Positions 11,052 to 20,822 of a stretch of DNA of 64,000 bases are shown piece by piece (positions within the stretch are counted from its first letter, which is position 1; the number at the start of each line of letters is the position of its first letter). This DNA is from Lepisosteus oculatus (taxonomy: Eukaryota; Chordata; Actinopteri; Semionotiformes; Lepisosteidae). The translations under genes and the position numbers were made by a program. The stretch spans positions 35,535,148 to 35,599,147 of the forward strand of contig NC_090706.1 of NCBI RefSeq assembly GCF_040954835.1, given 5' to 3'. The notes below the pieces were generated by a model. The model searched no databases and was not told where the DNA came from. It was given only the letters and a program-made list of their open reading frames with translations.

Positions 11052-12414
11052 CAGTGGTGTGAAAAAGTAAGTACACAGCATGAAAAGGTTCGTCTTTTTT
11101 ACATTTGTGGACAAAAGGATACTTCATCATCATTTTAACAATACTGATAGATAAACGTGATCTTATTTTTTTTAAAATAATAAGATCAAAAGAGCTCTCC
11201 GAGGTCCTCAGAAGAAAGATTGTTGATGCCTATGAATTGGGGAAGGGGTTTTAAAACCATTTCCAAGCAATTTGTAGTCAATCACTCCACTGTCTGAAAG
11301 ATCATCTACAAATGGAGAAAGTTTCAAACCACTGGTAATCTATCCAGGCCAGGTCGTCCCACCAAATTCAGCCCAAGAGCTGACCGAAAGATGCAGCAGG
11401 AAGTCTCCAACAACCCCAGAATAACATCAAGGGAGTTACAGGCAAGTCTTGCCTCAGTCAATGTCAAAGTGCATGAGTCAACCATCTGATAGAGACTGCA
11501 CAACTTTGCCCTACAAGCAAGGTCAGGAAGGAAGAAGTCTCTGATCTCAAAAAAGAATATAGGTGTACGACTGAAGTTTGCCAGACAACACCTGGGTGAA
11601 GATCAGGACTATTAGAACAATGTGGTCTGGACAGATGAGACAAAGGTTTGCTGTTTGGCCACAATGCCAGACATCATGTTTGGCGAAGACCAAAAACTGC
11701 CTTTGACCAAAAGAACCTCATAGCAACTGTAAAGCATGGTGGTGGAAATATTGTTTGGGGCGGCTTTTCTGCCTCAGGGCCTGGCCAGCTTGCCATTATA
11801 GAGTCAAGCATGAATTCCACATTGAACCAGAGAGTACTTGAGGAGAATGTGAGGCCATCTGTCAAAAAGCTGAAACTGAACCTTAAGTGGACCTTGCAAC
11901 GAGACAATGACCCAAAACACTCAAGCAAATCCACAAAAGAATGGCTCAAAAAGAAGAAATGGAGGGTTCTGGAATGGCCAAGACAAACCCCAGAGCTTAA
12001 TCCCATAGAAATGCTGTGGGGACTTGAAGCGGGCTGTACATACAAGAAGGCCCTCAAAACATCACACAGTTGAAGGAGTTCTGTAAGGAGGAGTGGGCAA
12101 AAAATGTTCCAAGTCGATGTAGGAGACTGATAGACAATTACAACAAACACCTACAAGAAGTGATTTCTGACAAAGGGGGCAACACCAGCTATTGAAGCCA
12201 GGGCCTGTACTTATTTTTTCCACAGCAGACAATTGCACTTCTGCCTTTTTTTGTTGAATAAATGATTGCAAATAATAATTTTCATTGTTATTTGTTAAAC
12301 TAGATCACCTTTATCTATCAGTATTGTTGAAATGAAGATCAAATATCCATACATGCAAATATGTTGAAAAACACACACTTTTTCATGGGGTGTACTTACT
12401 TTTTCACAACACTG
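11052..12414 (+). mobile_element. Degenerate full-length Tc1/mariner transposon
   Basis: The element is about 1.36 kb, flanked by TA at 11050-11051 and 12415-12416. Its imperfect terminal inverted repeats are roughly 110 bp (left CAGTGGTGTGAAAAAGTAAG, right inverted CAGTGTTGTGAAAAAGTAAG). Each repeat also carries the inner match CAATACTGATAGATAAA. The interior encodes a recognisable but broken Tc1 transposase. It is inserted in intron 1 of the matrin-like gene, in the opposite orientation. Confidence 0.95.
11185..12190 (+). pseudogene. Tc1-like transposase pseudogene
   Basis: The N-terminal helix-turn-helix part is broken by a stop near 11236 and another in the STV segment near 11297. The longest intact piece is 11648-12073 and contains GHNARHHVW, TVKHGGGNIVWGGFSASG, QRDNDPKH and WPRQTPELNPIEMLW. 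The DDE triad can still be traced: D in TDET near 11635, D in DNDPKH, and E in NPIE. A frameshift follows MLWG, after which the family pattern of a basic RAVH-type motif is only seen in another frame. No functional enzyme is expected. Confidence 0.93.
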
Positions 12415-13883
12415 TATATTGTATAAATTAAGTACTGTTTGATAGAAGACCACATTGTTACTGAACTGGCTGTAAACTAATTTTGGCTTTAAAACAGTAG
12501 TTCTGATCCTAGAATAACCCTGTCTGTCATGGTCTTACAACTGTACTCTTGATTAAATAGACTAATTAATAGACTTATTTCTTCATTTGAACTTCTTTAT
12601 TGATTAGATCTTTTGAAACCATTTCTGTCTTTGGCTACCCAAAAACCTGTTCTATGTGTTTTTACAAACACATTTAAAAATCAGAACCCATTCCTTACTC
12701 AACCTGCCTGTCAAATGCTTCATTTTGTGTCTAAGCACCTCTTAACAGGTTGACTGGACATATTGTCCATTGACAATCTCAAACACTCCAACCAAAACAA
12801 ATTGGTTTACAGACATTCCACAAAACTGAACAAGGACAGGTGTAGAATTAAGAAAAAAAGATCAAATTTCTGATGACCAACCCATGCTAACTGGCAGTCT
12901 TAATAATTAATTGGCCACCAGGAAGAGGCGATATCTTCCAGGACCAGGAATGACAACCACTGATCTAGGTAACCATGAATACCTTAATGTTTCCCTCGTG
13001 CAAATCGATTTCTTAACGCAGAAAATGTGATTATTTTTATTACAAACCATTCATAACAAGGCCTCCCTGCCACGCTCAAAAACCCAAGGTTACAACAGAT
13101 GTCAGACTATCCCATCTTGCAGGTACTCCTTTGTTTCCATCGACTACAAAGATAAACGAATAACATCTGGCAACACTTATTCTACTATTTCATACCCAAT
13201 GAAACCAAATGTGGTATACAGTATTTACAGAATTCCTGAATTCGCAAATTGTTGAGTGCGTTCACAAAACAAAAAACAAACAAAAAAAACAGTCGGATCA
13301 AATACGCCTTTTCTTTTACAGGTCCGTTATACTAAGTCACGAACCCCGGGGATTCAACCGCGTTTGTGTTGCTGCTCTCAGGTTTTCTAAGAATTACTTT
13401 AAAAACGGCTAAGCCACAGATCGTTCGCTGCACCGCTACTTAAAAGAACACGACTGCAATTTCTAAAGTGACAAGTATTTTTTTCCCCATTTAACATTTT
13501 AAGAAAGTAATAACTACATTGGGCAGTGGACGATCCCTCGTCTACTGTTTACCTTGGTAGGCAGAAGAACGATTTGATATTATTTATTTCAAAAGGATTG
13601 ACTCGACGCAGGGAAGGTATGTTTGAGACTAAGGCCTACAGTCACCATTCGCCTTTTACCGTTTTGTAAACTGCAATGATCCAGAATATTTAAAGTAATC
13701 AATGCTGCTACTCGTTTCTGACTTTCGGGATTCTTAGGTCACACTGATCATGGCGTGGTCAAAAGGGAAATGATGTTATGTGAAACACTATGCATAACCA
13801 GAAAGGGGAATAGTTAATGCATGTTCTCACAATTCGCTAACATTATGCTTAAAGAGATAAGACTCTTTAAAAAAAAAACTTAC

Positions 13884-13960
13884 CTTGAACGATTTAGTTT
13901 TATTATTGTTTTCACAGAAACACCACAACACCGTCTTCTCACACAAGCACAGCCACTTCC
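13884..13960 (-). other. matr3l: matrin-like gene, proposed non-coding exon 1
   Basis: A strong donor (CAAG|GTAAGT, GT at 13883-13882) lies 3.5 kb upstream of coding exon 2, beside promoter-like motifs. The 5' boundary is approximate, as no transcript data are available. The intron to exon 2 would run 13883-10376 and contains the Tc1 element. Confidence 0.55.
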
Positions 13961-14050
13961 GGTAGTAGTTTTTTTTTCTTGGAGAATGTCTGAGCTCTGA
14001 TTGGAGGATTTCTAACTCTTGCCATTTTTCACCCATCACCCGGATGTTAA
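13950..14050 (-). promoter_or_regulatory. Proposed promoter of matrin-like gene
   Basis: An ETS-type CTTCCGG core sits at about 13956-13962. An inverted CCAAT box (ATTGG at 14000-14004) lies about 40 bp farther upstream relative to minus-strand transcription. Both are just upstream of the proposed non-coding exon, a common layout for TATA-less housekeeping promoters. The role is inferred. Confidence 0.45.
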
Positions 14051-15045
14051 TTGATGGTTCGTAATACGCTTTTTTTTATGGGTGCTGGCGATTTTGAGAA
14101 TACTCATTAATTCCTACACAGAAAGCATATTGTACATAAGCGTTTAGTTTAAATTTATATATAATATAGTTTAAATTCAAGGAGCATACATGCTTCTGTG
14201 AGTGTTCGTAAAAATAGGAATGCTTCCCTCCCCTAAATATTTGTTAGATGTATGTAGGCACTAATATATAAAAACATTTGTATATTTATCTTTTCCTACA
14301 AATCCCATGAACTGGTATTGTATTTATCATTTAACAACTAAAATAAACCAGTTTAAAAAAGTTCTTTGATATCAAGTGTTCTATTTTATTCTTCTTAAAA
14401 CCTTAGTGTCCCAAGCAAGAGGTACTGCCATTGTTTGTGTCGTAATTATGACCTTAAATGATTTGCAGGACTTCAGCCCAACTCTGACAGAACAGACAGC
14501 ATATCAGGGAGGTACTAGTATGCTGTGCCAGAGTTCACATGTGCTCTCCCCATCCTGGCACTCTGACCACCAGTAAAAATACTGATGCCTTTACCCAGAT
14601 GGCCTCAGCAATAGATAAGCTGAAGACTCTTTAGGAGAACTTTGTGGAGGAGCTCCTTAATCAATACCGGACAGAAACCTAGTACTGCAGCAGGGTTTGG
14701 GAGTTCAAATGAATTTTGCAGTCTAAAGCATAACATTTAGTGCTTGCAATCATTTATTGCTGAGAAAACTCATGAGGTTTACTGTACTACAATACTACCA
14801 ACAATCTATGCTTGGCCTCAGTGCTCACCATTCAGTTCACTTCCAGTTAAAACCTGTTGTATCAGTAGTCTTCATTAATGAAACACTATATATGTATATA
14901 GCGGGGACCCAATCTTTTCCCAGCATTCATCTCTTTGCAGCTCCCTTTTTCCTCAATTTCATCCTTGCAACAGCTATGTAACTTGTTCCACCTAGTAACA
15001 GTAATCTCTTAAGGTGGTATTGCTGGAAAACTAATGAATGAGCAC
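14050..15045. other. Intergenic region between divergent genes, no gene seen
   Basis: AT-rich sequence upstream of the matrin-like promoter. The open frames are short and show no family resemblance. No strong repeat was recognised before the SINE-like copy starting at about 15046. Confidence 0.5.
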
Positions 15046-15470
15046 AACAACATAATAATAATAATAATAGTTCCTAACATTTATGTAGCACTTTTCTGGA
15101 CACTCCACTCAAAGTGCTTTACAGATAAAGGGAGCTCCCATCCACCACCAATGTGCAGCATCCACCTAGATGATGCACAGGTACGCTCACCACACATCAG
15201 TTTTCAGTGGGAGAGGAGAACAGAGTTATGAAGCTAGTCCATAATGGGGATTATTAGGAGGGTACGACTGGTAAAGGCCAATGGAAAATTTGACCAGGGG
15301 TATCACCCCTACTCTTTTCAAGACACACTGTGGGGATTTTTAATGACCAAAGAGAGTCAGGAACTCAGTTTTACGTCTCAATAGAAGAATGGCACCTTTT
15401 TACAGTATAGTGTCCCAGTCACTAGTCACTATACTGAGGCATTAGAACCCATACAGCCTATGGAGGCTCC
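15046..15470 (-). repeat. SINE-like dispersed fish repeat, long copy
   Basis: Begins with a short (ATA)n tract, then the signature GGACACTCCACTCAAAGTGC, TTTACAG, a C-rich CCACCACCA segment, GATTATTAGGAGGG and AATGACCAAAGAGAG. The same blocks recur in order near 16.0 and 19.3 kb, and the distal part near 46.4-46.7 kb. The microsatellite-like end suggests a retrotransposed SINE or LINE-tail read on the minus strand. The family name is not assigned. Confidence 0.7.
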
Positions 15471-15511
15471 CTACTGCCCCTGTTCTAGCATAAACTTAGT
15501 TTTTCCCGGGA

Positions 15512-15711
15512 TCTCCGTGAAGTTGGCCCCCACACATACAGCACAATCGATTAAACCCACCGTCTTCGTTAGTTCTACGTTTGTGTCGTTGAAAGTAGCG
15601 TTTGTGCTGCTTTCGTTCCCGAGATATAGCGCCTTGTGTTCCCGGTGATCACGTGACCATGCAGGGTGACTTTGACCTCCAGTGACCCCGTCTGCCGAGT
15701 TTAAGCGTCTG
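15512..15711 (+). repeat. Local repeat A, copy 1
   Basis: A block of about 200 bp running from CTCCGTGAAGTTGGCCCC to GTGACCCCGTCTGCCGAGTT. It includes TTTGTGCTGCTTTCGTTCCC, a GAGATATAGCGCCTTGT segment and a TCACGTGACC E-box. It shares its whole length with copy 3 near 16.73 kb and its first half with copy 2. Confidence 0.8.
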
Positions 15712-15825
15712 TTACCGGTGCGAGAGTAACAGTTCTGCAATCGTGTTCCTCTGTTTGCCCGGGTGGGGGGCGGCGCTGGATTTTGCATTTTAATATCAGT
15801 GTCTTCTGTGCGTTTGTGTGAGCAT

Positions 15826-16155
15826 GTCTGATGTCCTAATCAGAAGAGTTGCGGGTGGAGTCTCAAAAAGCGAACACTAGCAAACAATTGCTTGCTCTTA
15901 CCAAGAGGCTTTAACGAGCACGTCTTGATACTTCATAGCGGTGTGCTTTTAAAAAATCTGAAGTGATCAGTTTCTCATTGTCTCCTTAAATAAACACGCG
16001 CACCAGGGGACGTGTAATGTCCCTATGAATTGGCTTCATCCCAGTGGGGCTGCACACTGGTGGTGGTGGAGGGAAGTCCCCATTACCTGTAAAGCGCTTT
16101 GAGTGGAGTGTCCAGAAAAGCGCTATATCATCAGTGTAAGCAATGATTATTATTA
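15826..16155 (+). repeat. Left arm of a ~330-bp inverted duplication
   Basis: From CCTAATCAGAAGAGTTGC to CAGTGTAAGCAATGATTATT this stretch matches the reverse complement of 19255-19606 with only scattered differences and small indels. It contains the SINE-like signature (AAGCGCTTTGAGTGGAGTGT) joined to a unique-looking segment (CAAACAATTGCTTGCTCTTA). Both arms share that composite structure. Confidence 0.88.
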
Positions 16156-16221
16156 AGTGGCAACCCACTGAAACTAAGCAGGTGTGAGACTGGTCACTAC
16201 CTGCATAAGAGACCTCCTGGG

Positions 16222-16340
16222 AAAAGCTCTGCAAAGCTGCACCCTCTCAGACAGCACAAACGATGAAATCCGCCTCATTCGTTAGTGCTACGTTTGTGCC
16301 GTTAAAAGTAACTTCCCAGCTGCTTCCCAGAGCATGTATT
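16222..16340 (+). repeat. Local repeat A, copy 2 (partial)
   Basis: Contains AGACAGCACAAACGATGAAA and TTCGTTAGTGCTACGTTTGTG, matching the first half of copies 1 and 3, and diverges after TTAAAAGTAA. It sits just inside the left arm of the inverted duplication. The inverted copy 4 sits just inside the right arm. Confidence 0.72.
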
Positions 16341-16725
16341 GAGCTTCCTAGTGCACGCGTATGTATATGACGCTTTTATTAGCAGACCATTCTTGCAATT
16401 CAAGGTACGACGATTTTGTTAGCACTGTAATGCGACTATAACAATTCCGTGTTAAGTCTGTGGAATTTCCAAATTAGGTGTCTTTTGGCGTCGAAAATAT
16501 CATACTAATTTCGTGGGTTTCATACAAGTTTAAAAGCATAATGAAGGATCAAACACGATTCAAATTAATATTTTAATACTTTCGCAGTTGTTTATTCTCA
16601 TGGCGCCTCACTTGATACTACCCTTGGGGGCGATGCATTAACTCTAGCCTCTAAAACCAAAACGTGCGTGCACGTTCTTCTGGTATGTTATGCTGATGTC
16701 CGCTTAATATTTAAAGGTAAGGTAA

Positions 16726-16945
16726 AAGCTCCGTGAAGCTGGCCCCCCTACAGACAGCACAAACAATTAAACCCACCTCATTCATTAGTGCTACGTTTGT
16801 GCCGGTTTGTGCAGTTAAAAGTAAAGTTTGTGCTGCTTTCGTTTCCGAGATATAGAGCCTTGTTTTTCCAGTAATCACGTGACCATGCACGATGACTTTG
16901 ACCTCCAGTGACCCCGTCTGCTGAGTTCAAACGCCCTGTCACAGT
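16726..16945 (+). repeat. Local repeat A, copy 3
   Basis: Parallels copy 1 from CTCCGTGAAGCTGGCCCC through TTTGTGCTGCTTTCGTTTCC and AATCACGTGACCATGCA to TTTGACCTCCAGTGACCCCG. The two copies are roughly 85-90% alike by eye, and this one has a short extra GTTTGTGC insertion. Confidence 0.8.
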
Positions 16946-17139
16946 TCAGCCCGTACACTTAACATTTTAAAGACAACCAATATCCATAAACATATGAGCC
17001 TCCTTAGATGTGAATAATACTAAGACATGACGCATGCCAACAAGTTAACCACCTATGACATAAACCTGTGGTTGTAATGTATGTAAAATCACTGATTGTA
17101 AGATCTATGGTTTTTATTTTAAAAGGCACGTTTTCCTTT

Positions 17140-17300
17140 TCTGTCCCTACCGTGACACGCTGTTGCCAAATGCGTAACTGCGGGATACCATCGCGACAAG
17201 ACCTCCGCAGCATGTCATGGTAGGGACCCCATGTATATCGCGGCAGTGTATATTACGAGTGGCGCCTTGTTCCATGCCACCCTGGCACTGCTGTCGCAAC
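17140..17300. other. CpG-rich left flank of the minisatellite
   Basis: GC/CpG-rich sequence including GAGTGGCGCC and CTGTCGCAACAT. The right flank (17785-17890) reuses the same words in another order (GTCGCAACAGTGGCGCC). This suggests that flanks and array share an origin. No gene is seen. Confidence 0.5.
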
Positions 17301-17800
17301 ATAGGTCTCATATCAGGACATGATACACCCAGATAGGACGTGTCCTGATATATGGATTTTTTGTCTCGACATGAGGTCAGCATATCCTGTCAGGGTATGT
17401 CCTATCGCAACATATGGGCTCCATGTCGTGACATGGGGGCGGGGCATTTTGTCGGGGTATGTCATATCGCGATATACGGGTTTCATGTCGCGACATAGAG
17501 CGGGGGCACTTTGCCGGGGTATGTCATATCGCGATATACGGGTTTCATGTCGCGACATGGGCGTGGCCAGTTTTGACATGTCGCGATATAGGTCCTTTTA
17601 TGTCGCGACATAGGGCGGGGGGAATTTTGCCGTGGTATGTCATATCGCGATATACAGGCTTCATGTCACGACATGGGGGTGGGCGTTTTGTCGGGGTACG
17701 CCATATCGCGATATGTGGGCTCCATGTCGCGACATGGGGGCAGGGGCGTTTTGTCGGGGTATGTCCTATCAAGATATATGGACTAAATGTCGCAACAGTG
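17300..17800. repeat. Palindrome-bearing minisatellite, unit ~62 bp
   Basis: About seven clear units begin near 17395, 17457, 17519, 17575 (shortened), 17634, 17695 and 17758, with a degenerate unit from about 17330. A typical unit is GTATGTCATATCGCGATATA, then CGGGTTTCATGTCGCGACAT, then a G-rich spacer and TTTTGCCGGG. Each full unit carries two perfect palindromes, ATATCGCGATAT and CATGTCGCGACATG. In the unit at 17457 the two TCGCGA centres are 21 bp apart. The array is CpG-rich in an AT-rich region. Open frames on both strands across it are by-products of the repetition. Confidence 0.95.
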
Positions 17801-18033
17801 GCGCCATGAGAGTGATGCGCCAGTCGCAATTGGTACCGCGATGTGATCGTGGTATCGGAGTCGTGAACGCGCTGTGGATGCCGTGACATTCTTTGTCTGC
17901 TATTCAGTTTTAACCTCAGTGCGACTTCTCTTAGATTGATCAGTAGCTGGAAACCAATGGATGTGTAACTGTATATCCAGCGTGTTCATCCAGCACACAC
18001 GGTACACACAGAACTTCCGCTGTGGCGCTTTGC

Positions 18034-18100
18034 CCAATCAGAGTGTCGATTCACACTCTTCACCCAATCGCGGCCCGAGCTGTTCGGGGGTTTAGCCAAT
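18034..18100 (+). promoter_or_regulatory. Triple CCAAT-box cluster, orphan promoter-like
   Basis: CCAAT occurs on the plus strand at 18034-18038, 18064-18068 and 18096-18100, with start-to-start spacing of 30 and 32 bp, close to three helical turns. Regularly spaced CCAAT boxes are typical of NF-Y-driven promoters. No coding exon is recognised immediately downstream; the next known coding exon on this strand is shootin exon 1 at 21577. Confidence 0.5.
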
Positions 18101-18746
18101 CACGGGTCTGAGAGCTGTTCAAGGAAGCAGCGCCAGGTGGATCGGCTTGTTTACTGTCAATGAGAATCTATTTTTAAAACGCTTTACTTATTTGCAAAGT
18201 AACTACATCGGCTTGTTTTTTAACGTCTTTATTGACTCAAAATATCCCGTACTCTTCGAAACAAATATATTTTTTATTTGCAATATAACTGTCTCCGCTG
18301 CTTTCTGTAATGAACACATGGTATTTGAACAATTTGATCGTGTATTTAAGGTAGGGGAAACACCTTCTGCTTTGTACTTCAAAAATGAATAGAAATGTAA
18401 AGCCTATGATCATTGTATTATTATGCTCGCGCTTTCAATTTTGTTTTTTATTGTTAAATTATATCGATCTTGAAACTAATACCTAAAAATGTGAACATGG
18501 GCTCTCGTGTTGTACCAGCGGTAATTTGGAAACTGGTGTCTCTTCACCAATTAAAGGAGTACACAAGCAATACATTTTCGAGAACATGGTTAAAAATTAA
18601 AAGAAAACACCTAACCCAATGAACTAACATAGTAACTTCTTCCTCCATGTAAGACTGTTTATTCGTGTAAAGGCTGCAAAGCCTGGGGTCAACAGATCAA
18701 AAGATCACGGCTGAAAGATCTAGTAGTCGTGACTTTGCTGTTTAGT

Positions 18747-18766
18747 ACGTCACAGAGTGACGTCAC
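18747..18766. promoter_or_regulatory. CRE/ATF-type palindrome
   Basis: ACGTCACAGAGTGACGT (18747-18763) is a 17-bp perfect inverted repeat around a central 3-bp spacer. It overlaps a full consensus CRE, TGACGTCA, at 18758-18765. Binding is inferred from the motif only. Confidence 0.45.
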
Positions 18767-18909
18767 AGCCAGGAAAAGAAGGCGCTATATTGAAATATAT
18801 TGAAACATCCACCCCACCCGAGCAGACAGACACAGAAAACAAATTACCCCCATTGTTTTAATCACAATCAGGAGTTCAAGTACCGAGTTTGGTGGTATCT
18901 GTAAACTTC

Positions 18910-19080
18910 CTTTAGATAGTCACTTGATTACCCGAAATACAAGGCGCTATAACTCGGAAATGAAAGCAGCACAAACGCTACCACAGTGACACAAACCGGC
19001 ATAAACGCAGCACTAACGATTGCGGGGAGTTTCGTCGTTTGTGCTGTTCGACGGGCGGGTGAGCAACTTCATGGAGCAGG
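18910..19080 (-). repeat. Local repeat A, copy 4 (inverted)
   Basis: The reverse complement contains AACAGCACAAACGACGAAAC, CGTTAGTGCTGCGTTTATG, GTTTGTGCTGCTTTCATTTC and GAGTTATAGCGCCTTGTATT, in the same order as copies 1 and 3. It mirrors copy 2 relative to the inverted arms. Confidence 0.78.
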
Positions 19081-19239
19081 ACAAGCAAACGTGAGCTCGT
19101 CGCTTCATGTTTGCGCATAAGACCCCCGTAAATACAAACACACGGATAATGACATTCATAAAAAGTGCAACAGTGATCTTGTTGTTCGTAAAGTTGCAGA
19201 TTCAAGCATTTTTGAACACGGCTCGACTGACGGGTCGAA

Positions 19240-19242
19240 TCT

Positions 19243-19286
<44 letters not shown>

Positions 19287-19606
19287 TGCTTACACTTATA
19301 TAGCGTATTTATGGACACTCCACTCAAAGCGCTTTACAGGTAATGGGGACTCCCCTCCACCACCACCAGTGTCCAGCCCCACTGGGATGAAGCCAATTCA
19401 TAGGGACATTACACGTCCCCTGGTGCGCGTGTTCATCTAAGGAGACAGTGAGAAACTGATCACTTCTTCAGATTTTTAAAAAAGCACACCGCTAGGAAGT
19501 ATCAAGACGTGCTCGTTAAAGCCTCTTGGTAAGAGCAAGCAATTGTTTGCGAGTGTTCGGTTTTTGAGACTCCACCTGCAACTCTTCTGATTAGGGCATG
19601 TGATAT
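19240..19606 (-). repeat. Right arm of the inverted duplication, with (TAA)n end
   Basis: 19255-19606 is the inverted partner of 15826-16155. It begins at a (TAA)n microsatellite (19243-19286), followed by GGACACTCCACTCAAAGCGC. It runs through GTCCCCTGGTGCGCGTGTT to CAACTCTTCTGATTAGGGCA. The sequence from 19607 to about 19705 continues as a SINE-like fragment with GGGGATTATTAGGAG. Confidence 0.88.
19243..19286. repeat. (TAA)n microsatellite
   Basis: An uninterrupted run of about 14 TAA units forms the end of the SINE-like repeat. Confidence 0.95.
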
Positions 19607-20243
19607 TTGTGACATCAGCTATCACTCAGTGGGGAGGAGAGCAGAGTAATGAAGCCAATTCATAGATTGGGGATTATTAGGAGTTGCAGGGTGATATGGC
19701 TGCTGGCACATGAAACAGCTAAAAGTAATCTAGAAGATGTCATTTAAACATTTTGTGTTAAGTGCAATTTTAAAATAACACTTATTATTTTACCGTGGTG
19801 ATTTCTGCAAAACTGTGCTGCAACAACACTACACACCTTTTACAAATGTCGTCTATACATCATTTTCACTCCCTAAAGGTGTGGGATAAAGCCCAATGGT
19901 TGCACGAATTACGAACAATAAAAAAGCTAACATTTTATGATGAGACCCTATTGAGGAGAGGATGGATGAATGGATCACAGTCCCCGGACAACAGCAGTAG
20001 CACTTCATTTACTGAGTTCATTTCCGTATCACATTGATACAATTCATCACCGCACTCTACCGTAGTATTTGGATAATGTGTACTACGAGAAAAACCCAGT
20101 GAAGAAACCAGTCAAGCTAAATTAGCCTTTTCTAACTTTGGTTTATTTGTCCGTTTTAAACAAGTGCAAAATCCAAACATAAAGTAGGGCTGCGTTGCGT
20201 GTAATCCCGCAATTTGCAGTTACACCCTGTATGGGACCATTAT

Positions 20244-20618
20244 ATTGTAACGCGACGGGTTCGGCGAGGAGAGAGACCGTGACTCAGGCTCTTCTCAACT
20301 GAGAACACGGCGCTTAATTAATCGCCATGTGGCACAGCAGCCACCAGAAGAGGAGAGAGAGAAAGAAGCTGATGCGATACAACAGACTGGTGTCAATTCG
20401 GGTACAGTTACACTGGTGGTACATAAAAGGGGTGCCAAACCAGGAACTGTTTACACGAGTCCGAGCGATCTGGCTACACCGGTACCGCAACGGGTCAGCT
20501 GCACTGGCCAGCGGTTCTCCTAGTCCCCGCCCTGGCCACCACCACTCCCTTCCTGCCCCTCGCCGTGCACGCCAGCCGGGCGCTCTTCGGCCGCAACGCC
20601 AGGGGAGGGCGCTACAAT
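20244..20618. mobile_element. GC-rich non-autonomous element with short terminal inverted repeats
   Basis: The left end ATTGTAACGC and right end GCGCTACAAT are inverted repeats matching at 9 of 10 bases. The interior is about 355 bp and GC-rich, unlike its surroundings. The same terminus, ATTGTAACGC, ends the element at 44071-44306 although their interiors differ. Target-site duplication is not clear. Short open frames inside have no recognised family. Confidence 0.5.
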
Positions 20619-20744
20619 AGTTTCCTTCACATATGATGGACAATTGAGAGATGCAGATCGAACTAGACAGCATGCATTTTGACTGTGAAGGGAAACCAGA
20701 GAACCCGGATTAAAATACTTTCTTATACGTGGATAACATACTGC

Positions 20745-20822
20745 GCATAGGGCGCCCCCGTCCGGATGTGAACCCTGGTGCCAAGAGCTGTGAGACGAGG
20801 TTGCTAACAGCGCCTTGTCATT
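20745..20822 (-). repeat. tRNA-derived SINE fragment
   Basis: The reverse complement has a B-box-like GGTTCACATCC and an A-box-like TTAGCAACCTCG, separated by about 30 bp that include CTCACAGCTCTTGG. It cannot be a functional tRNA because the acceptor stem does not pair convincingly. Confidence 0.5.

Noticed and set aside
17300-17800. CRISPR-like array
   Set aside because: The period is similar to a repeat-spacer unit, but the spacers are themselves repeated, the DNA is vertebrate, and there are no cas genes.
17313-17889. Open reading frames on both strands across the 17.3-17.9 kb array (repeated YRDI/SRHRA-type peptides)
   Set aside because: They arise from repetition of a 62-bp unit that lacks stops. 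The frame changes between units because 62 is not a multiple of three. There is no family resemblance or splice context.
20314-20673. Overlapping open frames of 64-119 codons on both strands at 20.3-20.7 kb
   Set aside because: They lie inside a GC-rich repeat element, where stops are rare. There is no recognisable domain or splice signal.
20745-20822. Functional tRNA gene on the minus strand
   Set aside because: Only promoter-box similarity; acceptor and anticodon stems are not convincing. Best read as a SINE remnant.
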